Assembly (NCBI RefSeq): GCF_019047785.1
Contig: NZ_CP077290.1
Coordinates: 2,976,001 to 3,040,000 of the forward strand
Reading direction: 5' to 3'
Length of the DNA stretch: 64,000 nt
Origin: Enterobacter cancerogenus
GTDB lineage: Bacteria; Pseudomonadota; Gammaproteobacteria; Enterobacterales; Enterobacteriaceae
A program made the translations under genes and the position numbers. Shown here in pieces: positions 45,185 to 55,371 of this stretch (positions are counted from its first letter, which is position 1; the number at the start of each line of letters is the position of its first letter). The notes beneath the pieces are model-generated. The model did no database searches. It was not told the origin of the DNA and saw nothing but the letters and a program-made list of their open reading frames with translations.

Positions 45185-46450
45185 GTGAACAACAAAGAAC
45201 TGAATGACCGGCGCTTGCAGGCCACGCCGCGCGGCATTGGGGTGATGTGTAACTTCTATGCCGATAAAGCCGAAAACGCCACGGTGTGGGACGTCGAAGG
45301 CAATGAGTACATTGATTTCGCCGCCGGGATCGCGGTGCTGAATACCGGCCATCGCCATCCTGCCGTTATCGCCGCTATCGAAAAACAACTCCACGCCTTT
45401 ACCCATACTGCCTACCAGATTGTTCCATACGAAGGCTATGTCGCTCTGGCTGAACGCATCAACGCCCGCGTGCCGATAGACGGCCCGGCCAAAACGGCTT
45501 TCTTCTCTACCGGAGCGGAAGCGGTGGAGAACGCCGTCAAAATCGCGCGCGCCTGGACCCGTCGCCCCGGCCTGATTACCTTTGGCGGTGCATTTCATGG
45601 CCGCACCTTTATGACCATGGCGCTGACCGGCAAAGTCGCCCCCTACAAACTCGGCTTCGGCCCGTTCCCCGGCTCGGTCTATCACGCGCAGTTTCCCGAT
45701 CACCTGCGCGGCGTGAGTTCCCAGGAGGCGATCAAAAGCGTTGAACGCCTCTTTAAAGCGGATATCGCCCCTGACCAGGTGGCCGCTATTATCCTTGAAC
45801 CTGTGCAGGGGGAGGGCGGGTTTAACGTCGCCCCCGCCGATTTTATGCAGGCTCTGCGCACCCTGTGCGACACCCACGGCATTCTGCTGATTGCCGATGA
45901 GGTGCAAACCGGCTTTGCGCGTACCGGCAAACTATTCTCAATGGAAAACCACTGCGTGAAGCCGGACCTGATCACCATGGCGAAAAGCCTGGCGGGCGGC
46001 ATGCCGCTCTCGGCGGTCTCTGGCCGCGCAGAGGTGATGGACGCACCCGCGCCAGGCGGCCTGGGCGGCACCTATGCGGGTAATCCGCTGGCGATTGCGG
46101 CGGCGCATGCGGTGCTGGACGTGATTGACGAAGAAGATCTCTGCACGCGGGCGGCGCACCTGGGACATCATCTGGTTGAAGTGCTGAATAAAGCGAAAGA
46201 CGGGTGTCCGTACATCGCCGATATCCGCGCGCAAGGATCGATGGTGGCGGTGGAATTTATCGATCCGCAGACCGGACAGCCGTCGCCGGAATTCACCCGC
46301 GAGGTACAGGATCGCGCCCTGCAGGAGGGGCTGCTGCTCCTGAGCTGCGGCGTGTACGGCAACGTGATTCGTTTCCTCTATCCGCTGACCATCCCGGAAG
46401 CGCAGTTCCGTAAAGCGCTGGATATTATTTCCGCCTCGCTGACACGATAA
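45185..46450 (+). CDS. 4-aminobutyrate transaminase (PuuE/GabT type)
   Basis: 421 aa from GTG at 45185 (VNNKELNDRRLQATPRGIGVMCNF), preferred over an ATG at 45152 because it gives the E. coli PuuE length and sits after a GGGGGGATAAG ribosome site. A class III PLP aminotransferase: FFSTGAEAVENAVKIAR, FHGRTFMTMALTGK, IADEVQTGFARTGK and the Schiff-base lysine in TMAKSLAGGMPLSAV. Expected reaction: GABA plus 2-oxoglutarate to succinate semialdehyde plus glutamate. It stands alone between rpoH and livJ, without a semialdehyde dehydrogenase or permease; E. coli has no gene here. Confidence 0.9.
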   Translation: MNNKELNDRRLQATPRGIGVMCNFYADKAENATVWDVEGNEYIDFAAGIAVLNTGHRHPAVIAAIEKQLHAFTHTAYQIVPYEGYVALAERINARVPIDGPAKTAFFSTGAEAVENAVKIARAWTRRPGLITFGGAFHGRTFMTMALTGKVAPYKLGFGPFPGSVYHAQFPDHLRGVSSQEAIKSVERLFKADIAPDQVAAIILEPVQGEGGFNVAPADFMQALRTLCDTHGILLIADEVQTGFARTGKLFSMENHCVKPDLITMAKSLAGGMPLSAVSGRAEVMDAPAPGGLGGTYAGNPLAIAAAHAVLDVIDEEDLCTRAAHLGHHLVEVLNKAKDGCPYIADIRAQGSMVAVEFIDPQTGQPSPEFTREVQDRALQEGLLLLSCGVYGNVIRFLYPLTIPEAQFRKALDIISASLTR

Positions 46451-46456
46451 AGCCAA

Positions 46457-46484
46457 AAGCCCGGCGCAACAGGCTGCCGGGCTT
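46457..46484 (+). terminator. Hairpin after the aminotransferase gene
   Basis: AAGCCCGGC-gcaacaggct-GCCGGGCTT, a perfect 9-bp stem 6 bp after the stop. The U-run is missing, so termination may be weak or Rho-assisted. Confidence 0.6.
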
Positions 46485-46647
46485 AGCACAGTGACATGTC
46501 AAATTAGCTATTCCAAAATCATAAAAATGCGGTATGTTTTAGCAGAGTATGCTGAAAAAGCGCGGTCAGTACGCCTATAAACGAAATAAAGCGCTACACA
46601 ACAACATCACAATAATCGTAATAACCATAATAATGGGGATTCTCAGG

Positions 46648-47748
46648 ATGAACATGAAGGGTAAAGCATTACTGGCAGGATGTATGGCGTTGGCATTCAG
46701 CGCCATGGCGCAGGCCGATATTAAAGTCGCGGTAGTCGGCGCGATGTCCGGCCCGGTAGCCCAGTACGGCGACCAGGAATTTACGGGCGCAGAGCAGGCG
46801 GTTGCAGACATTAATGCTAAGGGCGGTATCAAGGGCGAAAAACTGCAGATCGTAAAATATGATGATGCCTGTGACCCGAAACAAGCGGTTGCGGTGGCGA
46901 ACAAAGTGGTAAACGACGGCATCAAATATGTTATCGGCCACCTGTGTTCTTCTTCTACTCAGCCAGCGTCTGATATATACGAAGACGAAGGCATTCTGAT
47001 GATCACCCCGGCGGCGACGGCACCAGAGCTGACCGCGCGCGGCTATAAGCTGATCCTGCGCACCACCGGCCTGGATTCCGATCAGGGTCCAACGGCGGCA
47101 AAATACATCGTTGATAAAGTGAAGCCAAAGCGCATCGCGATTGTGCATGACAAACAGCAGTACGGTGAAGGTCTTGCGCGTTCCGTGCAGGATAACCTGA
47201 AGAAAGCGAAGGCTGACGTGGTGTTCTTCGACGGCATCACCGCCGGTGAGAAAGACTTCTCCACGCTGGTGGCGCGCCTGAAGAAAGAGAATATCGACTT
47301 TGTGTACTACGGTGGCTATCACCCGGAAATGGGCCAGATCCTGCGCCAGGCGCGCGCAGCGGGTCTGAAAACCCAGTTTATGGGGCCGGAAGGCGTGGCG
47401 AACGTGTCACTGTCTAACATTGCCGGTGAATCTGCCGAAGGCTTGCTGGTCACCAAACCGAAGAACTACGACCAGGTGCCTGCCAACAAACCGATTGTGG
47501 ATGCGATCAAGGCGAAGAAACAGGACCCAAGCGGCGCGTTCGTCTGGACCACCTACGCGGCGCTGCAGTCTCTGCAGGCGGGCCTGAACCAGTCAGCCGA
47601 TCCGGCGGAGATTGCCACCTGGCTGAAAGCCAACTCCGTGGAAACCGTGATGGGACCGTTGTCCTGGGATGAGAAGGGCGACCTGAAAGGCTTTGAGTTC
47701 GGTGTGTTTGACTGGCATGCCAACGGTACGGCGACCGACGCTAAATAA
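46648..47748 (+). CDS. livJ: Leu/Ile/Val-binding protein LivJ
   Basis: 366 aa from ATG at 46648 ([23 protein letters not shown], a signal peptide), with TCAGG upstream; the open frame extends further back in AT-rich leader sequence without support. Periplasmic binding protein for leucine, isoleucine and valine, feeding LivHMGF. The binding-site stretch [35 protein letters not shown] is intact. Its own promoter lies in the 163-bp leader after the aminotransferase hairpin. Followed by an unusual array of hairpins. Confidence 0.98.
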   Translation: MNMKGKALLAGCMALAFSAMAQADIKVAVVGAMSGPVAQYGDQEFTGAEQAVADINAKGGIKGEKLQIVKYDDACDPKQAVAVANKVVNDGIKYVIGHLCSSSTQPASDIYEDEGILMITPAATAPELTARGYKLILRTTGLDSDQGPTAAKYIVDKVKPKRIAIVHDKQQYGEGLARSVQDNLKKAKADVVFFDGITAGEKDFSTLVARLKKENIDFVYYGGYHPEMGQILRQARAAGLKTQFMGPEGVANVSLSNIAGESAEGLLVTKPKNYDQVPANKPIVDAIKAKKQDPSGAFVWTTYAALQSLQAGLNQSADPAEIATWLKANSVETVMGPLSWDEKGDLKGFEFGVFDWHANGTATDAK

Positions 47749-47763
47749 TACGGGTGCGGATTG

Positions 47764-48040
47764 ATGCCCTCACCCTAACCCTCTCCCACAGGGAGAGGGG
47801 ATAGTTCGGTGTTTTTCCTCCCCTTTGGGAGAGGGGATAGTTCGGTGTTTTTCCTCCCCTTTGGGAGAGGGGATAGTTCGGTGTTTTTCCTCCCCTTTGG
47901 GAGAGGGGATAGTTCGGTGTTTTTCCTCCCCTTTGGGAGAGGGGATAGTTCGGTGTTTTTCCTCCCCTTTGGGAGAGGGGATAATTCGGTGTTCTCCCTC
48001 TCCCCGTGGGAGAGGGCCGGGGTGAGGGCACCAGCCCGCA
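47764..48040. repeat. Tandem array of seven CCCTCTCC-family hairpins, 36-bp period (copy 5)
   Basis: It opens with CCCTCACCCTAACCCTCTCCC and closes with GGGAGAGGGCCGGGGTGAGG, the normal flanks of this palindrome pair. Between them are units starting at 47817, 47853, 47889, 47925 and 47961, each CCTCCCCTTTGGGAGAGGGG followed by ATAGTTCGGTGTTTTT, the last with two changes. Each unit can form a hairpin followed by a T-rich tail. It separates the convergent ends of livJ and panZ. Because 36 is a multiple of three, repetitive frames run through it on both strands; these are not genes. Confidence 0.95.
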
Positions 48041-48045
48041 CAAAT

Positions 48046-48429
48046 TTAACGCTTCTCCCACCCGTTCGTCTGCGCCGTAAATCCTAACGCCTGCATAAAT
48101 GCCGCCATTACGCCGCGGTCTTCCACGCCCACATCGGCCATCCACCATGCGTCTACGCTCGGGTTATCGCGCATCACCTCTTCAATCAAATATTGCCCCA
48201 CGCCGCGACGGCGGGTGACGTCACGCACGCGTAAAGAGTCCAGCGCGCCCTGGGTGCCGCTCAGCGTTACGCGTACGGCGGCCAGCAGGCGCTCGTTAAA
48301 ACGCGCGGCGTAAATACGGTGATTCTCATCAACGTCCAGCGAAGAAGGGGAGTATTCCGGCCAGATTTTGCCCAGGTCGATATGATCCTGGTCGCTAAAG
48401 GTCACCAGACGAACGATAGTCAGTTTCAT
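48046..48429 (-). CDS. panZ: PanZ (PanM), activator of aspartate decarboxylase maturation
   Basis: 127 aa from ATG at 48429 ([28 protein letters not shown]), matching E. coli PanZ in length; five upstream codons are also open. A GNAT fold with acetyl-CoA loop [13 protein letters not shown]. It binds pro-PanD with acetyl-CoA and triggers its self-cleavage, and at high CoA it inhibits PanD, so it regulates beta-alanine and CoA synthesis. The location between livJ and livK is as in E. coli. The hairpin array lies directly beyond its stop. Confidence 0.96.
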   Translation of the reverse strand: MKLTIVRLVTFSDQDHIDLGKIWPEYSPSSLDVDENHRIYAARFNERLLAAVRVTLSGTQGALDSLRVRDVTRRRGVGQYLIEEVMRDNPSVDAWWMADVGVEDRGVMAAFMQALGFTAQTNGWEKR

Positions 48430-48852
48430 TAGCTGCTTGTCCACATCAAAAAAAGTAAGGGCAGTGTACTCACTTTATCCGCCCCGAGGCTTTCTCTTTT
48501 TCCCCGATTAACCAGGTGATTAGTTTTTTGGCTGCGCAATGTCCAGTCTGAAAACGTATGGATCGAAAAATAAGCAGAATTTTAACCTGAAAGGTAGTGA
48601 TTTATTCGGCGCTTTGTACCGTTATTTTATGCTGCAAACCGCGCTTTTATTTGTTTATCTCTGCCTGATTTCAGAATATTATCTTTGCTTAATCGCCTGA
48701 AAAATAGAGATTTTAGTCTGGTTTTTGCTAAAAAACTGCGCTAAACCATTAAAGGCACTGGTAAAAATAGCGTTGTTCATTAAAAGTACAGAATGCTTTT
48801 TAACCATAATAAAACAAAATATAAACATCACGTCACGAATGGGGATTCACAG
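48430..48852. promoter_or_regulatory. AT-rich 423-bp intergenic region with two Lrp-like sites before livK
   Basis: No gene is seen. CAGAATTTTAACCTG (48575-48589) and CAGAATATTATCTTT (48672-48686) each fit about 12 of 15 positions of the Lrp consensus. Lrp and leucine control of liv genes is established in E. coli. The start-proximal 60 bp are A-rich leader sequence. Confidence 0.4.
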
Positions 48853-49962
48853 ATGAAAAGGAACGCGAAAGCATTAATCGCGGGAATGGTTGCACTGGCA
48901 ATGTCGCAAAGCGCGATGGCGGAAGATATTAAAGTCGCCGTGGTCGGCGCGATGTCCGGTCCGGTTGCCCAGTGGGGCGATATGGAGTTCAACGGCGCGC
49001 GCCAGGCCATTAAAGACATCAACGCCAGCGGTGGCATCAAGGGCGACAAGCTGGTCGGCGTAGAGTATGACGACGCCTGCGATCCCAAACAGGCCGTAGC
49101 GGTCGCCAACAAAATTGTGAACGACGGTATTCAGTACGTGATTGGTCACCTGTGCTCATCGTCCACCCAGCCGGCGTCCGACATCTATGAAGATGAAGGC
49201 ATTCTGATGATTACCCCTGGCGCGACTAACCCGGAGCTGACCCAGCGCGGTTACGCGCACATCATGCGTACTGCGGGTCTGGACTCCTCTCAGGGGCCGA
49301 CCGCGGCAAAATACATTCTCGATACGGTCAAGCCGCAGCGTATTGCCATCATCCATGACAAGCAGCAGTACGGCGAAGGCCTGGCGCGTTCCGTGCAGGA
49401 CGGCCTGAAAAAAGGCGGCGCGAATATCGTCTTCTTCGACGGTATCACCGCCGGTGAGAAAGATTTCTCGGCGCTGATTGCCCGTCTGCAGAAAGAAAAT
49501 ATCGATTTCGTCTATTACGGCGGCTACTACCCGGAAATGGGCCAGATGCTGCGCCAGGCGCGTGCGACCGGCCTGAAAACCCAGTTCATGGGCCCGGAAG
49601 GCGTGGGCAATGCCTCGCTGTCTAACATCGCGGGTGACGCGGCGGAAGGCATGCTGGTGACGATGCCAAAACGCTATGACCAGGACCCGGCTAACAAGGC
49701 TATCGTCGACGCGCTCAAGGCGCAGAAGAAAGATCCGAGCGGTCCATACGTGTGGATCACCTATGCCGCCGTGCAGTCGCTGGCAACGGCAATGGATCGC
49801 ACCGGCAGCAAAGAGCCGTTGGATCTGGTTAAAGATTTAAAAGCACACGGGGCAAACACCGTGATTGGGCCGCTGAACTGGGATGAGAAAGGCGATCTGA
49901 AGGGATTTGAATTTGGTGTCTTCAAGTGGCACGCCGACGGATCTTCCACGGCAGCCAAATAA
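48853..49962 (+). CDS. livK: Leucine-specific binding protein LivK
   Basis: 369 aa from ATG at 48853; signal peptide [24 protein letters not shown] close paralogue of LivJ (shared [16 protein letters not shown] and [19 protein letters not shown]) but specific for leucine in E. coli, where a changed pocket around the [12 protein letters not shown] stretch distinguishes it. First gene of livKHMGF; a hairpin after it probably limits expression of the membrane genes relative to the abundant binding protein. Confidence 0.98.
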   Translation: MKRNAKALIAGMVALAMSQSAMAEDIKVAVVGAMSGPVAQWGDMEFNGARQAIKDINASGGIKGDKLVGVEYDDACDPKQAVAVANKIVNDGIQYVIGHLCSSSTQPASDIYEDEGILMITPGATNPELTQRGYAHIMRTAGLDSSQGPTAAKYILDTVKPQRIAIIHDKQQYGEGLARSVQDGLKKGGANIVFFDGITAGEKDFSALIARLQKENIDFVYYGGYYPEMGQMLRQARATGLKTQFMGPEGVGNASLSNIAGDAAEGMLVTMPKRYDQDPANKAIVDALKAQKKDPSGPYVWITYAAVQSLATAMDRTGSKEPLDLVKDLKAHGANTVIGPLNWDEKGDLKGFEFGVFKWHADGSSTAAK

Positions 49963-49970
49963 TAATCCCA

Positions 49971-49991
49971 CCGCCCGCGCAATGCGGGCGG
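49971..49991 (+). promoter_or_regulatory. GC-rich hairpin between livK and livH
   Basis: CCGCCCGC-gcaat-GCGGGCGG, perfect, 8 bp after the livK stop and 18 bp before the livH start, with no T-run. It fits a 3'-stabilising or partial-termination element that gives high LivK and lower permease levels. Confidence 0.75.
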
Positions 49992-50009
49992 GTTGAGAAA
50001 GGTTACGTT

Positions 50010-50936
50010 ATGTCTGAGCAGTTTCTCTATTTCTTACAGCAGATGTTTAACGGCGTCACGCTGGGCAGCACCTACGCCCTGATCGCCATCGGCTACACCA
50101 TGGTTTACGGCATTATCGGCATGATCAACTTCGCCCATGGCGAGGTCTACATGATCGGCAGCTATGTCTCCTTCATGATTATCGCCGCCCTGATGATGAT
50201 GGGTATCGACAGCAGCTGGCTGCTGGTCGCCGCCGGGTTTGTCGGTGCGATTGTTATCGCCAGCGCCTACGGCTGGAGCATCGAGCGTGTAGCCTATCGG
50301 CCCGTGCGTAGCTCCAAGCGCCTGATTGCGCTGATCTCGGCAATTGGTATGTCTATCTTCCTGCAAAACTACGTCAGCCTGACCGAAGGCTCGCGCGACG
50401 TGGCGCTGCCAAGCCTGTTTAACGGCCAGTGGATTGTAGGGGCGAGCGAGAACTTCTCGGCGTCAATCACCACCATGCAGCTGGTTATCTGGGTCGTCAC
50501 CTTCCTGGCGATGCTTGCTCTGACCGTGTTCATCCGCTACTCCCGCATGGGACGCGCCTGCCGCGCCTGCGCGGAAGACCTCAAGATGGCGAGCCTGCTC
50601 GGCATCAACACCGACCGCGTAATCGCCCTGACCTTCGTGATCGGCGCGGCGATGGCGGCGGTGGCAGGTGTCCTGCTCGGCCAGTTCTACGGCGTGATTA
50701 ACCCCTACATCGGCTTTATGGCCGGGATGAAAGCCTTCACCGCAGCGGTACTGGGCGGCATCGGCAGTATCCCGGGCGCGATGATCGGCGGCCTGATCCT
50801 GGGCGTAGCCGAAGCGCTCTCCTCGGCGTACCTGAGTACAGAATATAAAGACGTGGTGTCGTTTGCCCTGCTGATTCTGGTTCTGCTGGTCATGCCTACC
50901 GGTATTCTGGGCCGTCCGGAGGTAGAGAAAGTATGA
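50010..50936 (+). CDS. livH: Branched-chain amino acid ABC permease LivH
   Basis: 308 aa from ATG at 50010 with GAGAAAGG upstream. About eight spans. [33 protein letters not shown] is the family start, and the cytoplasmic coupling loop [22 protein letters not shown] is present. It pairs with LivM as the membrane channel. Overlaps livM by 4 bp. Confidence 0.97.
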   Translation: MSEQFLYFLQQMFNGVTLGSTYALIAIGYTMVYGIIGMINFAHGEVYMIGSYVSFMIIAALMMMGIDSSWLLVAAGFVGAIVIASAYGWSIERVAYRPVRSSKRLIALISAIGMSIFLQNYVSLTEGSRDVALPSLFNGQWIVGASENFSASITTMQLVIWVVTFLAMLALTVFIRYSRMGRACRACAEDLKMASLLGINTDRVIALTFVIGAAMAAVAGVLLGQFYGVINPYIGFMAGMKAFTAAVLGGIGSIPGAMIGGLILGVAEALSSAYLSTEYKDVVSFALLILVLLVMPTGILGRPEVEKV

Positions 50937-52210
50937 AACCGATGCATTTCGCGATGGCGCTGCTCTCTGCCGCCATGTTCTTCGTGCTGGCGGGCGTGTT
51001 TATGGGCGTCCAGCTGGAGCTGGATGGCACTAAGCTTGTGGTCGACACCGCGCCAGATATCCGCTGGCAGTGGGTGTTTATCGGCACCGCCGTGGTGTTC
51101 CTGTTCCAGCTGCTGCGTCCGCTGTTCCAGAAGACGCTGAAAAACGTCTCGGGGCCAAAATTCGTGCTGCCGGCGATTGATGGTTCAACCGTGAAACAGA
51201 AGCTGTTCCTCGTGGCGCTGCTGGTGGCCGCCGTGGCGTGGCCGTTCGTGGTATCCCGCGGGACGGTGGATATCGCCACCCTGACCATGATCTACGTGAT
51301 TTTAGGCCTCGGCCTGAACGTGGTGGTGGGTCTGTCCGGCCTGCTGGTGCTGGGCTACGGCGGCTTCTACGCCATCGGTGCTTACACCTTTGCGCTGCTG
51401 AACCACTATTACGGCCTCGGCTTCTGGACCTGTCTGCCGCTGGCTGGGCTGGTTTCTGCCGCTGCGGGCTTCCTGCTTGGCTTCCCGGTCCTGCGCCTGC
51501 GCGGCGACTATCTGGCGATTGTGACCTTAGGCTTCGGTGAAATCGTCCGTATTCTGCTGCTCAACAATACCGAAGTGACCGGCGGCCCGAACGGCATTAG
51601 CCAGATCCCGAAACCGACTTTCTTCGGCCTGGAGTTCAGCCGCACCGCCCGCGAAGGCGGCTGGGACACCTTCAGCAACTTCTTTGGCATTAAGTACGAT
51701 CCGTCCGACCGTGTGATTTGGCTCTATCTGGTGGCGTTGCTGCTGGTCGTCATCACTCTGTTTGTGATTAACCGTCTGCTGCGCATGCCGCTGGGCCGTG
51801 CGTGGGAAGCGCTGCGCGAAGATGAGATCGCCTGCCGCTCGCTGGGCCTGAACCCGACCCGCATCAAGCTGACCGCGTTCACCATCAGCGCCGCGTTTGC
51901 GGGCTTTGCCGGAACGCTGTTTGCCGCGCGCCAGGGCTTCGTCAGCCCGGAATCCTTCACCTTTGCCGAATCTGCCTTCGTACTGGCGATTGTGGTGCTT
52001 GGCGGGATGGGCTCGCAGTTCGCCGTTATCCTCGCGGCCATCCTGCTGGTGGTTTCCCGCGAGCTGATGCGCGACTTTAACGAATACAGCATGTTGATGC
52101 TGGGTGGTTTGATGGTGCTAATGATGATCTGGCGTCCGCAGGGCCTGCTGCCGATGACCCGTCCGCAGTTAAAGCTTAAAGAGGCGGAAGTGAAAGGAGA
52201 GCAGCCATGA
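50933..52210 (+). CDS. livM: Branched-chain amino acid ABC permease LivM
   Basis: 425 aa. An N-terminal extension with two spans precedes the core permease ([48 protein letters not shown] coupling loop, [18 protein letters not shown]). Second channel subunit with LivH. Overlaps livG by 4 bp. Confidence 0.97.
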   Translation: MKPMHFAMALLSAAMFFVLAGVFMGVQLELDGTKLVVDTAPDIRWQWVFIGTAVVFLFQLLRPLFQKTLKNVSGPKFVLPAIDGSTVKQKLFLVALLVAAVAWPFVVSRGTVDIATLTMIYVILGLGLNVVVGLSGLLVLGYGGFYAIGAYTFALLNHYYGLGFWTCLPLAGLVSAAAGFLLGFPVLRLRGDYLAIVTLGFGEIVRILLLNNTEVTGGPNGISQIPKPTFFGLEFSRTAREGGWDTFSNFFGIKYDPSDRVIWLYLVALLLVVITLFVINRLLRMPLGRAWEALREDEIACRSLGLNPTRIKLTAFTISAAFAGFAGTLFAARQGFVSPESFTFAESAFVLAIVVLGGMGSQFAVILAAILLVVSRELMRDFNEYSMLMLGGLMVLMMIWRPQGLLPMTRPQLKLKEAEVKGEQP

Positions 52211-52974
52211 GTCAGCCATTATTATCGGTTAACGGCCTGATGATGCGTTTTGGCGGCCTGCTGGCGGTTAACAACGTATCACTGGACCTGCACAAGAAAG
52301 AGATTGTCTCCCTGATTGGCCCAAACGGCGCGGGGAAAACCACGGTCTTTAACTGCCTGACGGGCTTCTACAAGCCGACGGGCGGCACCATCATGCTGCG
52401 CGACCAGCACCTTGAAGGCCTGCCGGGCCAGCAGATTGCCCGCATGGGCGTGGTGCGTACCTTCCAGCACGTGCGCCTGTTCCGCGAAATGACGGTGATT
52501 GAGAACCTGCTGGTGGCGCAACATCAGCAGCTTAAAACCGGCATCTTCTCCGGCCTGCTGAAAACCCCGGCCTTCCGCCGCGCGCAGGAAGAAGCGCTGG
52601 ACCGCGCCGCCACCTGGCTCGACCGCATCGGCCTGCTGCAGCACGCCAACCGTCAGGCCAGCAACCTGGCCTACGGCGACCAGCGTCGTCTGGAGATTGT
52701 GCGCTGCATGGTGACGCAGCCGGAAATCCTGATGCTCGACGAACCGGCGGCGGGCCTCAACCCGAAAGAGACCAAAGAGCTGGACGAGCTGATCGCCGAG
52801 CTGCGCGATCGTCACGACACCACCATCCTGCTTATCGAACACGATATGAAGCTGGTGATGGGCATTTCTGACCGTATCTACGTGGTAAACCAGGGCACGC
52901 CGCTGGCAAACGGGACGCCGGAAGAGATCCGCAACAACCCGGACGTGATCCGTGCATACCTGGGTGAGGCATAA
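52207..52974 (+). CDS. livG: Branched-chain amino acid ABC ATPase LivG
   Basis: 255 aa. Walker [12 protein letters not shown], signature-like [11 protein letters not shown] (the LivG/LptB variant of LSGGQ), Walker [14 protein letters not shown], His switch LIEHD. The C-terminal [21 protein letters not shown] tail is typical of the family. One base separates it from livF. Confidence 0.97.
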   Translation: MSQPLLSVNGLMMRFGGLLAVNNVSLDLHKKEIVSLIGPNGAGKTTVFNCLTGFYKPTGGTIMLRDQHLEGLPGQQIARMGVVRTFQHVRLFREMTVIENLLVAQHQQLKTGIFSGLLKTPAFRRAQEEALDRAATWLDRIGLLQHANRQASNLAYGDQRRLEIVRCMVTQPEILMLDEPAAGLNPKETKELDELIAELRDRHDTTILLIEHDMKLVMGISDRIYVVNQGTPLANGTPEEIRNNPDVIRAYLGEA

Positions 52975-52975
52975 G

Positions 52976-53689
52976 ATGGAAAAAGCGATGTTAACGTTCG
53001 ATAAGGTCAACGCGCACTACGGCAAGATCCAGGCGCTGCACGACGTCAGCCTGCACATTAATCAGGGCGAAATCGTCACCCTGATTGGGGCCAACGGCGC
53101 GGGTAAAACCACGCTGCTCGGCACCCTGTGCGGCGACCCGCGCGCCAGCAGCGGGCGAATTGTGTTTGACGGCAAAGACATTACCGACTGGCAGACCGCC
53201 AAAATCATGCGCGAAGCGGTGGCGATTGTCCCGGAAGGGCGTCGCGTCTTCTCGCGCATGACGGTGGAAGAGAACCTGGCGATGGGCGGTTTCTTCGCCC
53301 ACCGCGACCAGTTCCAGACCCGCATCAAATGGGTATACGAACTCTTCCCGCGCCTGTGGGAGCGCCGCGTGCAGCGTGCAGGCACCATGTCCGGCGGTGA
53401 ACAGCAGATGCTGGCGATTGGTCGCGCGCTGATGAGCCAGCCGCGTTTGCTGTTGCTTGACGAACCTTCGCTCGGCCTTGCGCCGATCATTATCCAGCAG
53501 ATTTTCGACACCATCGAGCAGCTGCGCAAAGAGGGGATGACCATCTTCCTCGTCGAGCAGAACGCCAACCAGGCGCTGAAGCTCGCCGACCGTGGCTACG
53601 TGCTGGAGAACGGTCGCGTGGTGCTGTCCGATACCGGCGACGCGCTGCTGGCGAACGAAGCGGTGCGGAGTGCGTATTTAGGCGGTTAA
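52976..53689 (+). CDS. livF: Branched-chain amino acid ABC ATPase LivF
   Basis: 237 aa from ATG at 52976 (MEKAMLTFDKVNAHYGKIQAL), matching E. coli length; an earlier in-frame ATG lies inside livG and is unlikely. Walker A GANGAGKTTLLG, signature MSGGEQQML, Walker B LLLLDEPSLGLAP, switch LVEQN. Forms the ATPase heterodimer with LivG. Last gene of livKHMGF, followed by paired palindromes. Confidence 0.97.
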   Translation: MEKAMLTFDKVNAHYGKIQALHDVSLHINQGEIVTLIGANGAGKTTLLGTLCGDPRASSGRIVFDGKDITDWQTAKIMREAVAIVPEGRRVFSRMTVEENLAMGGFFAHRDQFQTRIKWVYELFPRLWERRVQRAGTMSGGEQQMLAIGRALMSQPRLLLLDEPSLGLAPIIIQQIFDTIEQLRKEGMTIFLVEQNANQALKLADRGYVLENGRVVLSDTGDALLANEAVRSAYLGG

Positions 53690-53698
53690 TCGCATTTT

Positions 53699-53796
53699 CC
53701 CCTCACCCTAACCCTCTCCCCCAAGGGAGAGGGAACCGATCGATTTTCTCCCTCTCCCCGTGGGAGAGGGCCGGGGTGAGGGCATCAAACCGCACC
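53699..53796. repeat. Paired CCCTCTCC-family palindromes (copy 6)
   Basis: CCCTCACCCTAACCCTCTCCC...GGGAGAGGG, a short spacer, then CCCTCTCCCCGTGGGAGAGGG and ccGGGGTGAGGGCATCAaaccGCACC. Inverted flanks as at 39511-39607. Lies between livF and the ugp promoter. Confidence 0.9.
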
Positions 53797-53834
53797 GATC
53801 CCCTTCACACAACCATCATCCCGCTGACGCGTTG

Positions 53835-53887
53835 TTGTCATCTTTCTGTAAACAAAAAGTTATTTTTCTGTCATTCGAGCATGTCAT
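53835..53887 (+). promoter_or_regulatory. Pho boxes (PhoB sites) of the ugp operon
   Basis: TTGTCAT-cttt-CTGTAAA (53835-53852) fits the PhoB repeat CTGTCAT-n4-CTGTCAT, and further half-sites CTGTCAT (53868-53874) and ATGTCAT (53881-53887) follow. E. coli ugpB has the same arrangement and is PhoB-activated on phosphate starvation. Confidence 0.8.
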
Positions 53888-53947
53888 GTTACCTCGCGAG
53901 CATAAAACGCGTGATATCGCGCATCCGGCACAATAAGAGAGATGACA

Positions 53948-55264
53948 ATGACATCGTTACGATACACAGCTTTGGGTCTGGCAATTGGACTGGCTTTTGC
54001 GACGAACGCAATGGCCGTTACCACCATTCCGTTCTGGCATTCCATGGAAGGGGAGCTGGGTAAAGAGGTTGACTCCCTGGCGCAGCGTTTCAACGACACC
54101 CATCCGGATTACAAAATTGTGCCGGTGTACAAAGGCAACTACGAGCAGAGCCTGAGCGCGGGCATTGCGGCATTCCGCACCGGTAACGCACCGGCGCTGC
54201 TGCAGGTGTATGAAGTGGGCACCGCCACCATGATGGCCTCCAAAGCGATTAAGCCGGTCTACGAAGTGTTCAAAGACGCAGGCATTAACTTTGACGAATC
54301 CCGCTTCGTGCCGACGGTTTCTGGTTACTACACCGACTCCAAAACCGGCCACCTGCTGTCGCAGCCGTTTAACAGCTCCACCCCGGTGCTGTACTACAAC
54401 AAAGATGCCTTCAGGAAAGCCGGTTTAGACCCGGAGCAGCCGCCAAAAACCTGGCAGGATCTCGCCGAGTACACCGCGAAGCTGAAAGCCGCAGGGATGA
54501 AGTGCGGCTACGCCAGCGGCTGGCAGGGCTGGATCCAGATTGAAAACTTCAGCGCCTGGCACGGCCTGCCGGTCGCCACCAAAAACAACGGCTTCGACGG
54601 CACCGACGCGGTGCTGGAGTTCAACAAGCCGGAGCAGGTGAAACACATCGCGCTGCTTGCCGATCTGAACAAGAAGGGCGACTTCAGCTACTTTGGCCGT
54701 AAAGATGAATCCACCGAGAAGTTCTACAACGGCGACTGCGCCATTACCACCGCCTCCTCCGGCTCGCTGGCGGACATCCGTCACTACGCCAAATTCAACT
54801 ACGGCGTGGGCATGATGCCTTACGACGCCGACGTGAAGGGTGCGCCGCAGAACGCCATCATCGGCGGGGCGAGCCTGTGGGTGATGCAGGGCAAAGACAA
54901 CGGCACCTACAAGGGCGTCGCCGAGTTCCTCGACTTCCTGGCGAAGCCGGAAAACGCCGCCGAATGGCACCAGAAGACCGGCTACCTGCCGATCACCAAA
55001 GCCGCCTATGACCTGACCCGCGAGCAGGGCTTCTACAGCAAGAACCCGGGCGCGGATATCGCGACGCGCCAGATGCTGAACAAGCCGCCGTTGCCGTTCA
55101 CCAAAGGCCTGCGTCTGGGCAACATGCCGCAGATCCGTACCATCGTGGATGAAGAGCTGGAAAGCGTGTGGACCGGGAAGAAAACCCCACAGCAGGCGCT
55201 GGACTCCGCGGTTGAGCGCGGTAATCAGCTGCTGCGCCGCTTTGAGCAGTCGACGAAGTCTTAA
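53948..55264 (+). CDS. ugpB: sn-Glycerol-3-phosphate-binding protein UgpB
   Basis: 438 aa from the second of two close ATGs (53948), which is seven bases from AAGAGAG and gives the E. coli length; the first, at 53942, adds two residues. Signal peptide [23 protein letters not shown]. Periplasmic binding protein for sn-glycerol-3-phosphate and glycerophosphocholine: [38 protein letters not shown] and the ligand-site Trp/Gly cluster [21 protein letters not shown]. First gene of the Pho-controlled ugpBAECQ operon, separated from ugpA by a palindrome pair. Confidence 0.98.
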   Translation: MTSLRYTALGLAIGLAFATNAMAVTTIPFWHSMEGELGKEVDSLAQRFNDTHPDYKIVPVYKGNYEQSLSAGIAAFRTGNAPALLQVYEVGTATMMASKAIKPVYEVFKDAGINFDESRFVPTVSGYYTDSKTGHLLSQPFNSSTPVLYYNKDAFRKAGLDPEQPPKTWQDLAEYTAKLKAAGMKCGYASGWQGWIQIENFSAWHGLPVATKNNGFDGTDAVLEFNKPEQVKHIALLADLNKKGDFSYFGRKDESTEKFYNGDCAITTASSGSLADIRHYAKFNYGVGMMPYDADVKGAPQNAIIGGASLWVMQGKDNGTYKGVAEFLDFLAKPENAAEWHQKTGYLPITKAAYDLTREQGFYSKNPGADIATRQMLNKPPLPFTKGLRLGNMPQIRTIVDEELESVWTGKKTPQQALDSAVERGNQLLRRFEQSTKS

Positions 55265-55271
55265 TCCTTTT

Positions 55272-55352
55272 ACCCTCACCCTAACCCTCTCCCAAAGGGA
55301 GAGGGAACTCATACTCCCTCTCCCTTTGGGAGAGGGCCGGGGTGAGGGGCCA
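55272..55352. repeat. Paired CCCTCTCC-family palindromes within the ugp operon (copy 7)
   Basis: CCCTCACCCTAACCCTCTCCC-aaa-GGGAGAGGG, then CCCTCTCCC-ttt-GGGAGAGGGccGGGGTGAGGGG. It occupies nearly all of the 107 bp between ugpB and ugpA, where it can protect the ugpB mRNA 3' end and reduce downstream expression, as REP elements do in malE-malF. Confidence 0.9.
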
Positions 55353-55371
55353 CCTAACGCTGAGCTAACCT

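Noticed and set aside
47764..48040. CRISPR array, suggested by regular 36-bp spacing
   Set aside because: The whole 36-bp unit including the 'spacer' part is repeated nearly unchanged, the unit is a palindrome seen elsewhere as a single element, and no cas gene is nearby.
47741..48148. Repetitive open frames on both strands through the hairpin array
   Set aside because: They exist only because the repeat length is a multiple of three. The minus-strand one overlaps panZ in another frame, and none has a credible start or composition.
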